Below are positions 26,165 to 36,068 of a stretch of 54,728 bases of DNA, one piece after another. Source of the DNA: Bdellovibrionales bacterium (lineage in GTDB: Bacteria > Bdellovibrionota > Bdellovibrionia > Bdellovibrionales > UBA1609); NCBI GenBank assembly GCA_023299885.1, contig JALZUS010000045.1:1-54728 (forward strand). Reading direction: 5' to 3'. Under the pieces are notes generated by a model. That model was given only the letters and a program-made list of their open reading frames with translations. It did no database searches and was not told where the DNA came from. Numbering within the stretch: position 1 is the first letter of the stretch; each line of letters begins with the position of its first letter. The position numbers and the translations under genes are program-made.

Positions 26165-26226
26165 AAGGTTCTATATAGATCGTTAAGCCCTTATTTGCTA
26201 TTGTTACTGCATTCAAGGAGGAACTT

Positions 26227-26883
26227 ATGAAAATATTATTAATATTAGCTGTATCAGCTTCATTACTTGGCCTTACTGGTTGTGCAACAGTAAACAACGG
26301 ACCTAACGGCAATCAAAAAACACTTTTTGGTGCTGGTGTTGGTACTGCTGTAGGTGCTGGCATAGGAGCTATCATCGGACACCAATCTGGCAACAGAGGC
26401 AAAGGTGCACTTATAGGTGCTGCACTTGGTGGGTCATTAGGTGGCGTAGTTGGTCGCAGGATGGATAAGCAAGCAGCCGAACTAGCAGCTATTGCAGAAA
26501 CAAGAAGAACAGAGCAAGGAATTGTAACTAAACTTAAAGGTGACTTGTTATTTGGAAGCGGATCTTCAACTTTATCTGCCGAAGCACAATCTAACCTTTC
26601 TCAAATTTCTGGAATCATGAAAAAGTATCCAGAAAATATCGTAACTGTTATTGGCCACACAGATAGCCAAGGTTCAGATAACTTAAACATGAATTTGTCA
26701 GAGCAACGAGCTAAGTCAGTAAGAAACTATATGGCGACTCAAGGTATTGCACCAAATTCTCTTAACTTTGTAGGCATGGGCGAAAGCTCTCCAATAGCAG
26801 CTAACACTGATGCTAACGGACGCCAAATGAATAGAAGAGTTGAACTGAATATCACTGTAGACCCTACTAAGGTTCCACAATAG
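26227..26883 (+). CDS. OmpA-like peptidoglycan-binding lipoprotein with glycine zipper
   Basis: 218 residues behind a strong AAGGAGG. The lipobox LTGC places the acylated Cys at 19. Residues about 34-80 form a Gly-rich zipper (GAGVGTAVGAGIGAIIGH), probably membrane-inserted. The C-terminal OmpA domain carries GHTDSQGSDNLNMNLSEQRA and NRRVEL, the diaminopimelate-contacting motifs. It is probably an outer-membrane lipoprotein tethering to the cell wall, in the style of YiaD or Pal. It is a single-gene unit ending in a strong terminator. Confidence 0.94.
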   Translation: MKILLILAVSASLLGLTGCATVNNGPNGNQKTLFGAGVGTAVGAGIGAIIGHQSGNRGKGALIGAALGGSLGGVVGRRMDKQAAELAAIAETRRTEQGIVTKLKGDLLFGSGSSTLSAEAQSNLSQISGIMKKYPENIVTVIGHTDSQGSDNLNMNLSEQRAKSVRNYMATQGIAPNSLNFVGMGESSPIAANTDANGRQMNRRVELNITVDPTKVPQ

Positions 26884-26905
26884 ATTTTATTTCAGACTGC
26901 AAACT

Positions 26906-26935
26906 AAAAAGCGATCTCAAAGAGATCGCTTTTTT
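26906..26935 (+). terminator. Intrinsic terminator after the OmpA-like lipoprotein gene
   Basis: AAAAAGCGATCTC and GAGATCGCTTTTT form a perfect 13-bp stem with a 3-nt loop, followed by T-run. It should also work on the other strand, where it lies 47 nt past the dnaE stop. Confidence 0.9.
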
Positions 26936-26982
26936 TATGCCCACAAACCGCCTTGTTACTGACGCCCCAACAACTATTAGTT

Positions 26983-29900
26983 CTAAAACCTAAGGTCAAT
27001 AGCCTTATTATCACCCATTGTCTTATTTATTTTTTCTAATACAGCTTGGTTAATTTCGATCTTTTCTTCAGTCTCAAACAAGGCTTTCTTTTTCATATCA
27101 GGAAAATCATAATACAAAAATAGTGGTGTGCTCCCCTGATGATTTTCTACTAAATCTCTTAAAGGCTCTAGGTGTTTTTTGGTCTCTTCGGTCACTTTAA
27201 CATAGACGCCCTTAACTTTAGGCCACAAGGTGCTCATCGCCTGAATGCTTTCTACTATAATTTTATTTCTATCGCCGTCTTCTTTTTCAAGGCCACCTGT
27301 AACCACCAAACCTTGCTCTGACTTTAATAGTGTTTCATATTTAGCAAACCTATCTGGAAAAATAATAAGCTCAACACGACCACTTAAATCTTCAAGCTCA
27401 CCAAAAGCCATGCGCGTGCCTTTTTTAGTAATGATTTCTTTATAACTTGAAATCATTCCTACCAAGTTAACAGTCATTTTTTCTTCTTCTTGGCTAAGCT
27501 TCCCAATAGCTTTAGCTCCCCAAGAATGACAATACTTACTAATGCCTCTTAATGGGTGGTCACTCAGGTAAAAGCCTAATACATCTTTTTCATAAGCTAG
27601 GCGCATTGTTTTTGGCCATGACTCCATAGGCTGAAGCTTAACTTTCTCTTCTTCTTTTACATCTTCGCTCATACTAAAGAGACTGACTTGGCCTGCCTCT
27701 TTGTCGTTTCTTAACCTCTCAGCACCCTCTACAAAACGAGAGTAACCTTCAAAAAGTTGTGATCTATGATACCCAAAGCCATCAAAAGCCCCAGCTTTAA
27801 TTAAGCACTCAATTGTTTTTTTGTTTACTCTGCGTAAATCAACAGAATCAAAAAACTCTTCTAAAGTTTCAAATTTACCATTTTTAGTATTAGAGCGCGC
27901 TTCAATAATAGACTCTACCGCTGCTTGCCCAACACCTTTAATACCACCTAAAGAAAAATAGATTTCCTTACCATTAACACTAAATTTATAATCAGAATAA
28001 TTAATATGAGGAGTCTTTACTGTAATCCCATGTTTTTGCGCATCTTTTACATATTTAACAATTTTGTCTGTATCGGACATCTCTGTACTAAGAGTGGCTG
28101 CAAAAAATTCTACTGGATGATAATGCTTAAGATAAGCCGTATAAGCCGTTACAACACAATAAGCGGCAGCATGAGATTTATTAAAACCATACTTTGCAAA
28201 TTCGGCCATAAGGTCAAAAAGCTCTTCTGCTTTTTTAGGATTATGCTCATTCTCTTTAGCACCAGCTAAAAACCTAACTTTTTGCTCTTCCATCACCTCG
28301 GCAATTTTTTTACCCATCGCTCTACGTAATAAATCGGCTTCACCCAATGAGTAATTAGCAATTTTAGAGGCAATCAGCTGTACTTGCTCTTGATAAACAA
28401 CAATCCCGTAAGTTTCTTTTAATATATCTTCAAGCTCGGGGAAAATATACTTAACTGTTTCTTCACCCTTTTTACGCTTAAGGTAAGTGGGTATCATGTC
28501 CATTGGACCCGGACGATATAAGGCCGTAATAGCAACAATATCTTCAAAGCAGTTAGGCTGTGATTTTACAATAAAGCTTGAGATCCCCTCGCCCTCAAAC
28601 TGGAAAACACCAGCTGTATCGCCTTTACATAAAATATCGTAAATACCCTCATCAGAAAGACTGATGTCTTCTATATTAACGACTTCATTTTTATTTTGTT
28701 TAATTAATTTTACAGTATCGTTAATAAGCGTAAGTGTTTTTAAACCCAAAAAATCAAACTTAATAAGCCCAATTTTTTCAGCATGCTTCATATCATACTG
28801 AACTACGTTTTCATCTTCTGTCCCACGGTATAAAGGCGCATGATCTACAATAGACCCATCAGCAATAATAACGCCGGCAGCATGAATACCGGCATGCCTC
28901 ACTAAACCCTCTACTTTTTGCGCAAGATCCATAAGTGTCGCCACTTTTGGATCGGCCTCCATAAGGTCTGTAATACGGGGCTCTAATTCAAGTGCTTCTT
29001 TAAGGTTAATGCCTAGTTTGTCAGGAATAAGTTTTGAAACAACATCCACTTCGGCATAAACCATACCTAATACACGCCCAACATCACGAATAGCAGCTCT
29101 TGCCTGAAGCTTACCGTAAGTAATAATTTGCGCCACAGAGGCTTCACTGTATTTTTCAGTTACATACTGAATAACACGTCCGCGGTTTTCTTGGCAAAAA
29201 TCAATATCAAAATCGGGCATGGATATACGTTCTGGATTTAAGAAACGCTCAAAAATCAAACCATTACTAATTGGATCTAAATCTGTAATTTTTAAACAGT
29301 AAGCGACTAAGGACCCCGCACCAGAGCCACGGCCCGGTCCCACAGGTATGTCATTTTCTTTAGCCCAATTAATAAAGTCTTGTACAATTAAAAAGTAACC
29401 ATTAAAGCCCATGCCATCAATAACACCAAGCTCGTAATCTAATCGCTCTCTGTAGACTTTTAATTGATCTTTATCTATCTTAAGACCTAATTTTTTTAAA
29501 GATATAAGTCTTTCTTCTAAACCCTCTTCAGATAAAAAACGCATCTCATCTTTTGGAGTACGCCCAGCCTCGGATTCAAAAGAAGGTAGATGATAAATAG
29601 GGTTACCAGCATCATCTTCAATTTTAAATTCAATATTGCAATCATCTGCAATCTTAAGAGTATTTTCTATAGCCTCTGGGATATCCTTATAGAGGGCTGA
29701 CATCTGCTCTGTCGACTTAAAGTAATACTCCTGCGACCCTAGCTTGTACCTTGTGTCGTCATTTAAAGTCCTATTAGAACCAATACATAGTAAAACTTCT
29801 TGGGCAATTTGATCTTGAGGCTCTGAATAATAAATATCATTAGCTGCAACTAGCGGAACATTTAAACTTTTACTGGCTTCTACCAAGAAGTCATTATAAG

Positions 29901-30453
29901 CCTTAGTAGCTTTTGGATTAGCTCTACAAATTTCTAAGTAATAATTATCAGGATAAATCTTGCTAAACTCTTTTATGCGCTTAATAGCCTCTTCTTTACC
30001 TTGGTTTTCAAAAACCCACTGAATGTCATTAGCAACACCACCAGACAAAGCAATAATATCACTGGAGTAAGTTTTTAAAGTCTCCATATCAATACGAGGC
30101 TTATAGTAAAAACCCTCTTTAAACCCTGCAGTAGATATACGGCATAAGTTTTTATAACCTTGTGTATTTTTAGCTAACAGCACAATACGTGTATTTGGTT
30201 TTTTAACCCCATTCACTTCGTTTTTTTCAAAGCGACCATAAGGAGCAATAAAGGCTTCAATACCAACTATTGGCTTAATACCATATTTTTTAGCTGTAAA
30301 ATAAAATTCAACAGCACCAAACATATTGCCTAGGTCAGTATTGGCCAGCGCTGGCATACCATACTCTTTAGCCATTTCGCAGTTTTTAGAGAAGCGGCAA
30401 CTCGACTCTAGCAAGGAGTATTGTGAATGGGAATGTAAATGAACAAAGCTCAA
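26983..30453 (-). CDS. dnaE: DNA polymerase III alpha subunit
   Basis: 1156 residues, matching the E. coli-type DnaE length. The PHP domain is at the N-terminus (HLHSHSQYSLLE). The polymerase palm has PGRGSGAGSLVAYCL and the catalytic PDFDIDF near residue 412. The fingers and tandem HhH region follow (RRVNKKTIECLIKAGAFD), then an OB domain (VGMISSYKEI). Translation starts at TTG; its SD (GGGAG) is formed by the last codons of guaA, 6 nt past whose stop the gene begins. It is therefore translationally coupled and the last gene of the miaB-to-dnaE operon. Confidence 0.97.
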   Translation of the reverse strand: MSFVHLHSHSQYSLLESSCRFSKNCEMAKEYGMPALANTDLGNMFGAVEFYFTAKKYGIKPIVGIEAFIAPYGRFEKNEVNGVKKPNTRIVLLAKNTQGYKNLCRISTAGFKEGFYYKPRIDMETLKTYSSDIIALSGGVANDIQWVFENQGKEEAIKRIKEFSKIYPDNYYLEICRANPKATKAYNDFLVEASKSLNVPLVAANDIYYSEPQDQIAQEVLLCIGSNRTLNDDTRYKLGSQEYYFKSTEQMSALYKDIPEAIENTLKIADDCNIEFKIEDDAGNPIYHLPSFESEAGRTPKDEMRFLSEEGLEERLISLKKLGLKIDKDQLKVYRERLDYELGVIDGMGFNGYFLIVQDFINWAKENDIPVGPGRGSGAGSLVAYCLKITDLDPISNGLIFERFLNPERISMPDFDIDFCQENRGRVIQYVTEKYSEASVAQIITYGKLQARAAIRDVGRVLGMVYAEVDVVSKLIPDKLGINLKEALELEPRITDLMEADPKVATLMDLAQKVEGLVRHAGIHAAGVIIADGSIVDHAPLYRGTEDENVVQYDMKHAEKIGLIKFDFLGLKTLTLINDTVKLIKQNKNEVVNIEDISLSDEGIYDILCKGDTAGVFQFEGEGISSFIVKSQPNCFEDIVAITALYRPGPMDMIPTYLKRKKGEETVKYIFPELEDILKETYGIVVYQEQVQLIASKIANYSLGEADLLRRAMGKKIAEVMEEQKVRFLAGAKENEHNPKKAEELFDLMAEFAKYGFNKSHAAAYCVVTAYTAYLKHYHPVEFFAATLSTEMSDTDKIVKYVKDAQKHGITVKTPHINYSDYKFSVNGKEIYFSLGGIKGVGQAAVESIIEARSNTKNGKFETLEEFFDSVDLRRVNKKTIECLIKAGAFDGFGYHRSQLFEGYSRFVEGAERLRNDKEAGQVSLFSMSEDVKEEEKVKLQPMESWPKTMRLAYEKDVLGFYLSDHPLRGISKYCHSWGAKAIGKLSQEEEKMTVNLVGMISSYKEIITKKGTRMAFGELEDLSGRVELIIFPDRFAKYETLLKSEQGLVVTGGLEKEDGDRNKIIVESIQAMSTLWPKVKGVYVKVTEETKKHLEPLRDLVENHQGSTPLFLYYDFPDMKKKALFETEEKIEINQAVLEKINKTMGDNKAIDLRF

Positions 30454-30459
30454 TTTAAA

Positions 30460-31977
30460 TTACTCCCACTCAATAGTGCCTGGAGGCTTAGATGTAATAT
30501 CATAAACCACCCTGTTAACACCTGGGACTTCGTTAGTAATTTGGTTAGATACTTTAGATAAAAACGACTTATCAAAATCAAACCAATCCGCTGTCATTCC
30601 ATCTACAGAAGTAACAGCTCTTAAAGATAATACTTTTTCATAAGTTCTTTCATCGCCTTGCACGCCTACTGTCTGCACAGGCAGTAATACACAAAAAGCC
30701 TGCCATATCTGATTGTAAAGCTCTGCCTCTTTGAGACCATTAATATAAATAGCATCACAATCTTTTAATGTAGCTATATCTTTTTTTGTAATTTCGCCTA
30801 AGCAACGTATGGCAAGGCCAGGCCCTGGAAAAGGATGCCTCATTAAAAACTCTTCTGGTATTTCTAAACTTCTACCAATCTCTCTGACTTCATCTTTAAA
30901 AAGCTCTCTTAAAGGCTCTACCAATTTTAAATCTAAATCTTTAGGCAACCCGCCTACATTATGATGAGACTTTATTGTTACACTCTGCCCATTAGGAGAA
31001 ACACTTTCGATAACATCAGGATACAAAGTACCTTGAGCCAGCCAGTGAATGTCTCGGCCGTTGATAGCCTTTTTAAATACATCGATAAATTTATGGCCTA
31101 TAATTTTTCGCTTTTTTTCTGGATCAGAAACACCACTAAGTGCTGATAAAAACTCATCAGCCGCTTCAGCTACAGTAATATTAAGGTTCAAAGCTTTATA
31201 TATACCTTTTACTTCTTCAACTTCATTTTTACGCAAAAGACCAGTATCTACAAAAACACAGTTTACGTTTTCTGAACCCAAAGCTTTAGTCAAAAGAACT
31301 CCAACAACTGTAGAGTCTACGCCGCCACTTAAAGCACACAATACTTTTTCACCTTTAGGCACAAGATTTTTAACATTTTCTGTAAGCTCTGTTAAAATGT
31401 TTTCAGAGGTCCAATTTTTTTCAGCCGATGATAACTGGCAAAAATATGCGAGCAACTCACGACCATGCTCTGTATGAAAAACTTCTGGGTGAAACTGGTA
31501 GGCTAAACAATTGTCTTTTTGCATAGCTGCTGGATGATTATTTTCAGACTTTGCTAAAACTTTAAAGCCTTCTGGTACAGTTTTAATACTATCGCCATGG
31601 CTCATCCACACATTATGTGATGACGGTACGCCTGTAATTTTCGCTCTCCATGTAATAGAGCTTAAACCGTACTCTTTAGTTTCTGCCTTAATAACTTCGC
31701 CACCAAAAGCTTGCGCTATATGTTGCATGCCATAGCAAATACCCAGTACAGGAAATTTTTTACACAAACTAACTATATCTATTTTAGGAGCTTTTTCAGA
31801 GTTAACTGACTGCGGCCCTCCACTAAGGATAACCCCATAAGGCTTTAAAGCCTCTATTTCTTCAAAAGACTTATTGTAAGCAAAAATTTGACAGTAATAG
31901 TTTTGCTCACGCAGCTTACGTGCAATTAATTGCGTATACTGCGAGCCAAAATCTAAAATAACAAATCCGCGTTTCAT
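30460..31977 (-). CDS. guaA: GMP synthase (glutamine-hydrolysing)
   Basis: 505 residues. It converts XMP to GMP with ATP and glutamine. The N-terminal class I amidotransferase has ILDFGSQYTQLIAR, the nucleophile Cys81 in GICYGMQ and the His of QFHPEV. The ATP-pyrophosphatase domain has the P-loop LSGGVDST. The C-terminal dimerisation domain ends KPPGTIEWE, the family signature. The SD is GGGGA. It follows guaB by 27 nt, so the two steps from IMP to GMP are made together. Confidence 0.98.
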   Translation of the reverse strand: MKRGFVILDFGSQYTQLIARKLREQNYYCQIFAYNKSFEEIEALKPYGVILSGGPQSVNSEKAPKIDIVSLCKKFPVLGICYGMQHIAQAFGGEVIKAETKEYGLSSITWRAKITGVPSSHNVWMSHGDSIKTVPEGFKVLAKSENNHPAAMQKDNCLAYQFHPEVFHTEHGRELLAYFCQLSSAEKNWTSENILTELTENVKNLVPKGEKVLCALSGGVDSTVVGVLLTKALGSENVNCVFVDTGLLRKNEVEEVKGIYKALNLNITVAEAADEFLSALSGVSDPEKKRKIIGHKFIDVFKKAINGRDIHWLAQGTLYPDVIESVSPNGQSVTIKSHHNVGGLPKDLDLKLVEPLRELFKDEVREIGRSLEIPEEFLMRHPFPGPGLAIRCLGEITKKDIATLKDCDAIYINGLKEAELYNQIWQAFCVLLPVQTVGVQGDERTYEKVLSLRAVTSVDGMTADWFDFDKSFLSKVSNQITNEVPGVNRVVYDITSKPPGTIEWE

Positions 31978-32004
31978 ATAATCCCCATCCCAAAAACGAC
32001 TAGT

Positions 32005-33456
32005 TTACTTAAGCCTGTAATTTGGGGCTTCTTTAGTTATGTTTACATCATGCACATGAGACTCTCTTAGCCCTTGCGCACTTATTCTTACAAACTTTGC
32101 TTTTGCTTGTAGATCTTGAATATCTTTAGCACCCAAATACCCCATACCAGAACGTAAACCGCCCAATAGCTGGTGTAGTATTCCACTCACAGAGCCTTTA
32201 TATGGAACACGGCCTTCTATACCCTCAGGCACAAGCTTGTCGTAATCGTCTATATCATGCTGGCCATATCTATCTTTAGAACCTTGCTTCATAGCACCCA
32301 TGCTGCCCATACCACGATAAACTTTATAAGTACGACCCTGAAATAAAATAACTTCTCCAGGGCTTTCATCACAGCCTGCCAGCAAGTTGCCCACCATCAC
32401 GCAGTTAGCCCCTAGTGCTAAGATTTTTGTAATGTCTCCAGAAAATTTAATTCCACCGTCAGCAATAATAGTTTTACCTAATTTTTTAGCGGCTTCTGCA
32501 CACTTCATTACAGCCGACACCTGAGGCATTCCCACACCAGCAATTATTCTAGTAGTACAAATACTCCCTGGGCCAACACCCACCTTAACAACATCAGCAC
32601 CCGCTTTAATTAAAGCTTCGGTACCTTCTGCAGTTACTACATTGCCACCACAAACTATCACTTCTGGATATGTTTTATGAATATGCTGAACCATCTCCAA
32701 TACATTTTTAGAATGCCCATGAGCTGTATCTACTGTAATGACATCCACACCTGCTTTTACCAAAGCCTCTACTCGGTCTTTTGAAGTGTCATCAACACCA
32801 ACAGCTGCACCCACTAGCAAGCGACCTCTAGAATCTTTAGAAGCACTCGGGTAAGTGATAGCTTTTTCAATATCTTTAATTGTAATTAGGCCTTTTAAAA
32901 CACCTGCATCATCAACAACAGGTAGTTTTTCGATCCTGTGTTTTTGTAAAATCTGCTGAGCTCCAGCTAACGTAGTACCTACTGGCGCAGTTACTAAATT
33001 TTCTTTGGTCATTATGTTTTTGATAGGCTGGTTTACATTTTTTTCAAAACGTAAGTCTCTGTTTGTCAAAATACCTACAAGCTTACCATCTACAGTAATA
33101 GGAACTCCGCTAATACTGTATTTATGCATTACTTCTAAAGCATCAGCCACAAGCTCATCTGGACCCATTGTGATAGGGTCAGAAATCATTCCACTTTCAT
33201 ATTTTTTAACACGCTCAACTTCAAAAGCCTGTGCCTCTATAGACATGTTTTTATGAATAATGCCCAAGCCACCATTTTGCGCCATCACTCGAGCCACTTT
33301 GTTTTCGGTGACAGTGTCCATAGCCGCAGACATTATCGGGGCATTGAGTGTAACATTTTTTGCAAAAAAAGTTTTTGCGTTAATCTGTGAAGGAATCACC
33401 TCAGAGTATTGAGGAACCAATAAAATATCATCAAAGGTTAATGCTAAATCAATCAT
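32005..33456 (-). CDS. guaB: IMP dehydrogenase
   Basis: 483 residues. It oxidises IMP to XMP with NAD+, the committed step to GMP. The TIM barrel begins [15 protein letters not shown]. Two CBS domains (about 92-200) are inserted, sensing nucleotides. Cys300 in [10 protein letters not shown] is the catalytic nucleophile. The flap region contains MGSMGAM. The ATG overlaps the stop of the upstream gamma-carbonic-anhydrase-like gene by one base (TAATG), with AAGGA nearby. Confidence 0.98.
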   Translation of the reverse strand: MIDLALTFDDILLVPQYSEVIPSQINAKTFFAKNVTLNAPIMSAAMDTVTENKVARVMAQNGGLGIIHKNMSIEAQAFEVERVKKYESGMISDPITMGPDELVADALEVMHKYSISGVPITVDGKLVGILTNRDLRFEKNVNQPIKNIMTKENLVTAPVGTTLAGAQQILQKHRIEKLPVVDDAGVLKGLITIKDIEKAITYPSASKDSRGRLLVGAAVGVDDTSKDRVEALVKAGVDVITVDTAHGHSKNVLEMVQHIHKTYPEVIVCGGNVVTAEGTEALIKAGADVVKVGVGPGSICTTRIIAGVGMPQVSAVMKCAEAAKKLGKTIIADGGIKFSGDITKILALGANCVMVGNLLAGCDESPGEVILFQGRTYKVYRGMGSMGAMKQGSKDRYGQHDIDDYDKLVPEGIEGRVPYKGSVSGILHQLLGGLRSGMGYLGAKDIQDLQAKAKFVRISAQGLRESHVHDVNITKEAPNYRLK

Positions 33457-33974
33457 TACTTGTTTCCTTTATCTTCATACCAAGACTTATACTTAATATA
33501 ATTATCAGCAGACTTATCTAAAAAATCTAATTCTTCTTGTTTAAGTGGCCTAATAACTTTTGCTGGGCGACCTAACATTAAATGGCCCGGAGGGCAGATT
33601 GTGTTTTCAGTCACCAAGGACCCAGCGCCAACAATAGAGTTTTCTCCAATATGAGCCATATCCATAATGATACTCCCCATACCTATTAAGCATTTATTAT
33701 CCACTCTACACCCGTGGAGAATAACTCCATGACCAATTGTCACTCTGTCACCTAAAACAGTAGCTGCTTTATTATAAGTGCCATGAATAATAGAACCGTC
33801 TTGGACGTTAGTTTCTTTGCCAATTGTTATGGGCATAACATCACCACGCAAAACGGACTTAAACCATATAGAGGAACCTTCTCCTATATGAACATCACCT
33901 ACGATGTCTGCAGAATCAGAAATATAAACATCATTTTCTATTGTGGGCATTTTACCACGTGCTTTTGTAATCAT
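33456..33974 (-). CDS. Gamma-carbonic-anhydrase-like left-handed beta-helix protein
   Basis: 172 residues. Hexapeptide repeats run through the whole protein, forming a left-handed beta helix (YrdA/PaaY/CaiE group). Histidines in SIIHGTYNK, TIGHGVILHGCRV and nearby fit the trimer-interface zinc site of gamma carbonic anhydrases. Activity cannot be decided by eye; several relatives are not active enzymes. The start is at 33974, 2 nt after the preceding stop, or possibly 8 codons later at MPTIEN. It is in the miaB-dnaE operon. Confidence 0.9.
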   Translation of the reverse strand: MITKARGKMPTIENDVYISDSADIVGDVHIGEGSSIWFKSVLRGDVMPITIGKETNVQDGSIIHGTYNKAATVLGDRVTIGHGVILHGCRVDNKCLIGMGSIIMDMAHIGENSIVGAGSLVTENTICPPGHLMLGRPAKVIRPLKQEELDFLDKSADNYIKYKSWYEDKGNK

Positions 33975-33976
33975 TG

Positions 33977-34558
33977 CTAATTTAAATAGATGGGTTCACC
34001 ATCATGCGATTCTGTCATTAAAGCCTCTTCTATGCTGGCTTCAGAAACTCTAGATCTTTCTATAAAATCTTGGTCACAATAAAATGGACAATCCCATTGT
34101 AAACAAAACGACAAAGACTCTTCAGCCCTGGCCTCTACAACCTTTACTTCTTCAGTGCCTTTAGAACCACCAGTAGACCCAAAATTTAAAGACAAATACT
34201 GATGCGGCCCTTTAATTTCTGAAAAATAGCAAGACTTTAGCTCCCAACCTAACTGGCCTAAGATATCTTTAGAAACTCTATGTGTAGAGTTGTCTTTTTG
34301 AGAATGCGCCTGAGAGATAGTTACTGCCGTATCTGTTTCAGACATCCATATAGGAAGTATTCTTTCGCCATCAACTTCTTTAAATAAAAACAAAGGTTTT
34401 TGCATAGCCCCTAAAGACAAACCATAAGGCTTTACTTCAATCCAGTCCGTGCGGTCTAATTGCGGCTTCTTAATTGTTTTTTTGTCTACTGATTTCTGAG
34501 TCAACGACTTAACTATCTCAGTAATTTTTTTATTTGATCGTTTCTTTACACTAGTCAT
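33977..34558 (-). CDS. Bifunctional nuclease (BFN, DUF151) domain protein
   Basis: 193 residues. A basic N-terminus of about 35 residues precedes a BFN/DUF151-like domain: LSLGAMQKPLFLF, ILPIWMSETDTAVTI, THRVSKDILGQLGWEL, then the ARAEESLSFCLQW and CPFYC region, which replaces the usual ARPSDAIALA block. Characterised relatives have nuclease or stress-linked roles, but the activity of this one is uncertain. Its ATG overlaps the miaB stop by 8 nt (ATGACTAG), giving coupling. Confidence 0.8.
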   Translation of the reverse strand: MTSVKKRSNKKITEIVKSLTQKSVDKKTIKKPQLDRTDWIEVKPYGLSLGAMQKPLFLFKEVDGERILPIWMSETDTAVTISQAHSQKDNSTHRVSKDILGQLGWELKSCYFSEIKGPHQYLSLNFGSTGGSKGTEEVKVVEARAEESLSFCLQWDCPFYCDQDFIERSRVSEASIEEALMTESHDGEPIYLN

Positions 34559-35894
34559 TCTGCAAATCTCCGTACAATGTCATAGGATTTGTTTTATTAA
34601 TTTTTACCGGGAATGTTTTGCCTATAAAGTTTTTTTCTCCAGCAAAGTGAACCACTTTGTTTTGAGTAGAGCGCCCTGTTGAAACACCTGTTTCTTCATT
34701 ATGCTCTTCCACTAATACCTGAAGCACTTTATCCATATAAGTTTTTGCCAGTGGCATAGCAATTTCTTTTTGAACTGCAAAAAGCCTTTGCAAGCGCTCA
34801 GACTTTTCATGCTCTGGTACTTGATCAGTAAACTTTGCCGCTTTTGTAAATGGCCTTGGGCTATAAGTAAAAGCATAAATACTTTCATACTTAACTTGTT
34901 CAAGCATTGTGTATGTGTCCATAAACTGTTCTTCAGTTTCACCTGGAAAGCCCACAATAATATCAGTTGAAAAAACAGCATGAGGTAAAATATTTTTAAT
35001 CATATTTATTTTTTGAAAATACTGCTCTCTGGTGTAGCCACGGTTCATACGTTCTAACACAGCTGAGTTCCCTGACTGCACAGGTAAGTGAATATATTCT
35101 GGTATTTTATCAGTATGTTCAGCCAACACTTCTACTAAATCTTCATTAAAGTCTTTTGGGTGGCATGTTGTATAACGGATACGCTCGATATCTGTATCTT
35201 TAGCTACAGTTTTTAGTAGCTTTGGAAAGTCAGATCCACAAGACGATAGATAAGAGTTTACGTTTTGCCCAACAAGGGTCACCTCTTTTACACCACGTTT
35301 TGTAAGCGAGTTAATGTCTGTTATTAATTCACTCATTGTACGGCTACGCTCGCGGCCCCTTGTAAAAGGAACCACACAAAAAGTGCAAAAGTTATCACAA
35401 CCTTTAGTGATATTAACAAAAGTAGAAACGCCAGGATTACGCACCAAAGTTTCTATTTGGTAAGGCTTTTGGTGCTCAAACTTAGCCGAAACAACCTTGC
35501 CTTCATCCGCCTCAACATCACTAATAATTTGCGGAAGTTTATCGATGGCATCTGTACCAAAAACAAAATCTAATAGCGGGATATCTTTAAGAAGTTTCTT
35601 TTTTTCTTGCTGGGCTACACAGCCACCAACACCAATCTTTAGTCCTGGGTTGTTTTGTTTAAGTTTACGGTAACGGCCCACTTCAGATCTTACTTTGTGG
35701 ACAGGCTTTTCTCTAACACTACAAGAATTAATAATTATTAATGATGCTTCTTCTGGAGTACTAACAGGAGAATAGTTAGCCATCTCTAATAAGCTAAACA
35801 TTCTTTCTGTATCATTCACATTCATCTGACAACCATAGGTTGTAATGAACACACCTTTATTCAAATTTACTGAAGAATCTTGATGACTTAGCAA
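34551..35894 (-). CDS. miaB: tRNA-2-methylthio-N6-dimethylallyladenosine synthase
   Basis: 447 residues. It methylthiolates i6A37 in tRNAs. The N-terminal MTTase domain has cysteines in TYGCQMN, NSCSVREK and GGCVAQQ for one 4Fe-4S cluster. The radical SAM motif is GCDNFCTFCVVPFTRGRERSR. A TRAM domain lies at the C-terminus (TGVSTGRSTQNKVVHF). The start is TTG at 35894 with AGGAG at 35908-35904; that SD sits inside a 7-bp hairpin. It is the first gene of the six-gene operon down to dnaE. Confidence 0.96.
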   Translation of the reverse strand: MLSHQDSSVNLNKGVFITTYGCQMNVNDTERMFSLLEMANYSPVSTPEEASLIIINSCSVREKPVHKVRSEVGRYRKLKQNNPGLKIGVGGCVAQQEKKKLLKDIPLLDFVFGTDAIDKLPQIISDVEADEGKVVSAKFEHQKPYQIETLVRNPGVSTFVNITKGCDNFCTFCVVPFTRGRERSRTMSELITDINSLTKRGVKEVTLVGQNVNSYLSSCGSDFPKLLKTVAKDTDIERIRYTTCHPKDFNEDLVEVLAEHTDKIPEYIHLPVQSGNSAVLERMNRGYTREQYFQKINMIKNILPHAVFSTDIIVGFPGETEEQFMDTYTMLEQVKYESIYAFTYSPRPFTKAAKFTDQVPEHEKSERLQRLFAVQKEIAMPLAKTYMDKVLQVLVEEHNEETGVSTGRSTQNKVVHFAGEKNFIGKTFPVKINKTNPMTLYGDLQND

Positions 35895-35901
35895 AATATC
35901 T

Positions 35902-35923
35902 AACTCCTATACGTTAAGGAGTT
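35902..35923 (-). promoter_or_regulatory. Hairpin sequestering the miaB ribosome-binding site
   Basis: On the minus strand AACTCCT and AGGAGTT form a perfect 7-bp stem with an 8-nt loop. The 3' arm is the SD of miaB, 9 nt before its TTG. A closed stem would block initiation. On the plus strand the same stem is followed by TTTTT, but no gene there ends into it. Confidence 0.6.
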
Positions 35924-36046
35924 TTTAACCAAATTTAGACCAAGAAACAAGCCAACAGCTAACCTATTTTTTGAACACATCCTCAGCTTTATCTTAGTTT
36001 GGCATTAAACAATTATTAGTGTAATTTGGGTTTGAGAAACTTAAAG

Positions 36047-36065
36047 TTGCCTTAAAATAAGGCAA
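36047..36065 (+). promoter_or_regulatory. Hairpin covering the ribosome-binding site of the gene at 36069
   Basis: TTGCCTTA and TAAGGCAA form a perfect 8-bp stem with a 3-nt AAA loop, ending 3 nt before the ATG. The 3' arm carries the only SD-like sequence (AAGG). If translation instead starts at the second ATG (36081), the SD would be GAGAG outside the stem. Confidence 0.55.
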
Positions 36066-36068
36066 GAA

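Noticed and set aside
26165-26226. Possible cobalamin riboswitch before the TonB-dependent receptor
   Set aside because: Only 62 nt lie between the divergent starts, too short for the element, and no B12-box-like sequence is visible.
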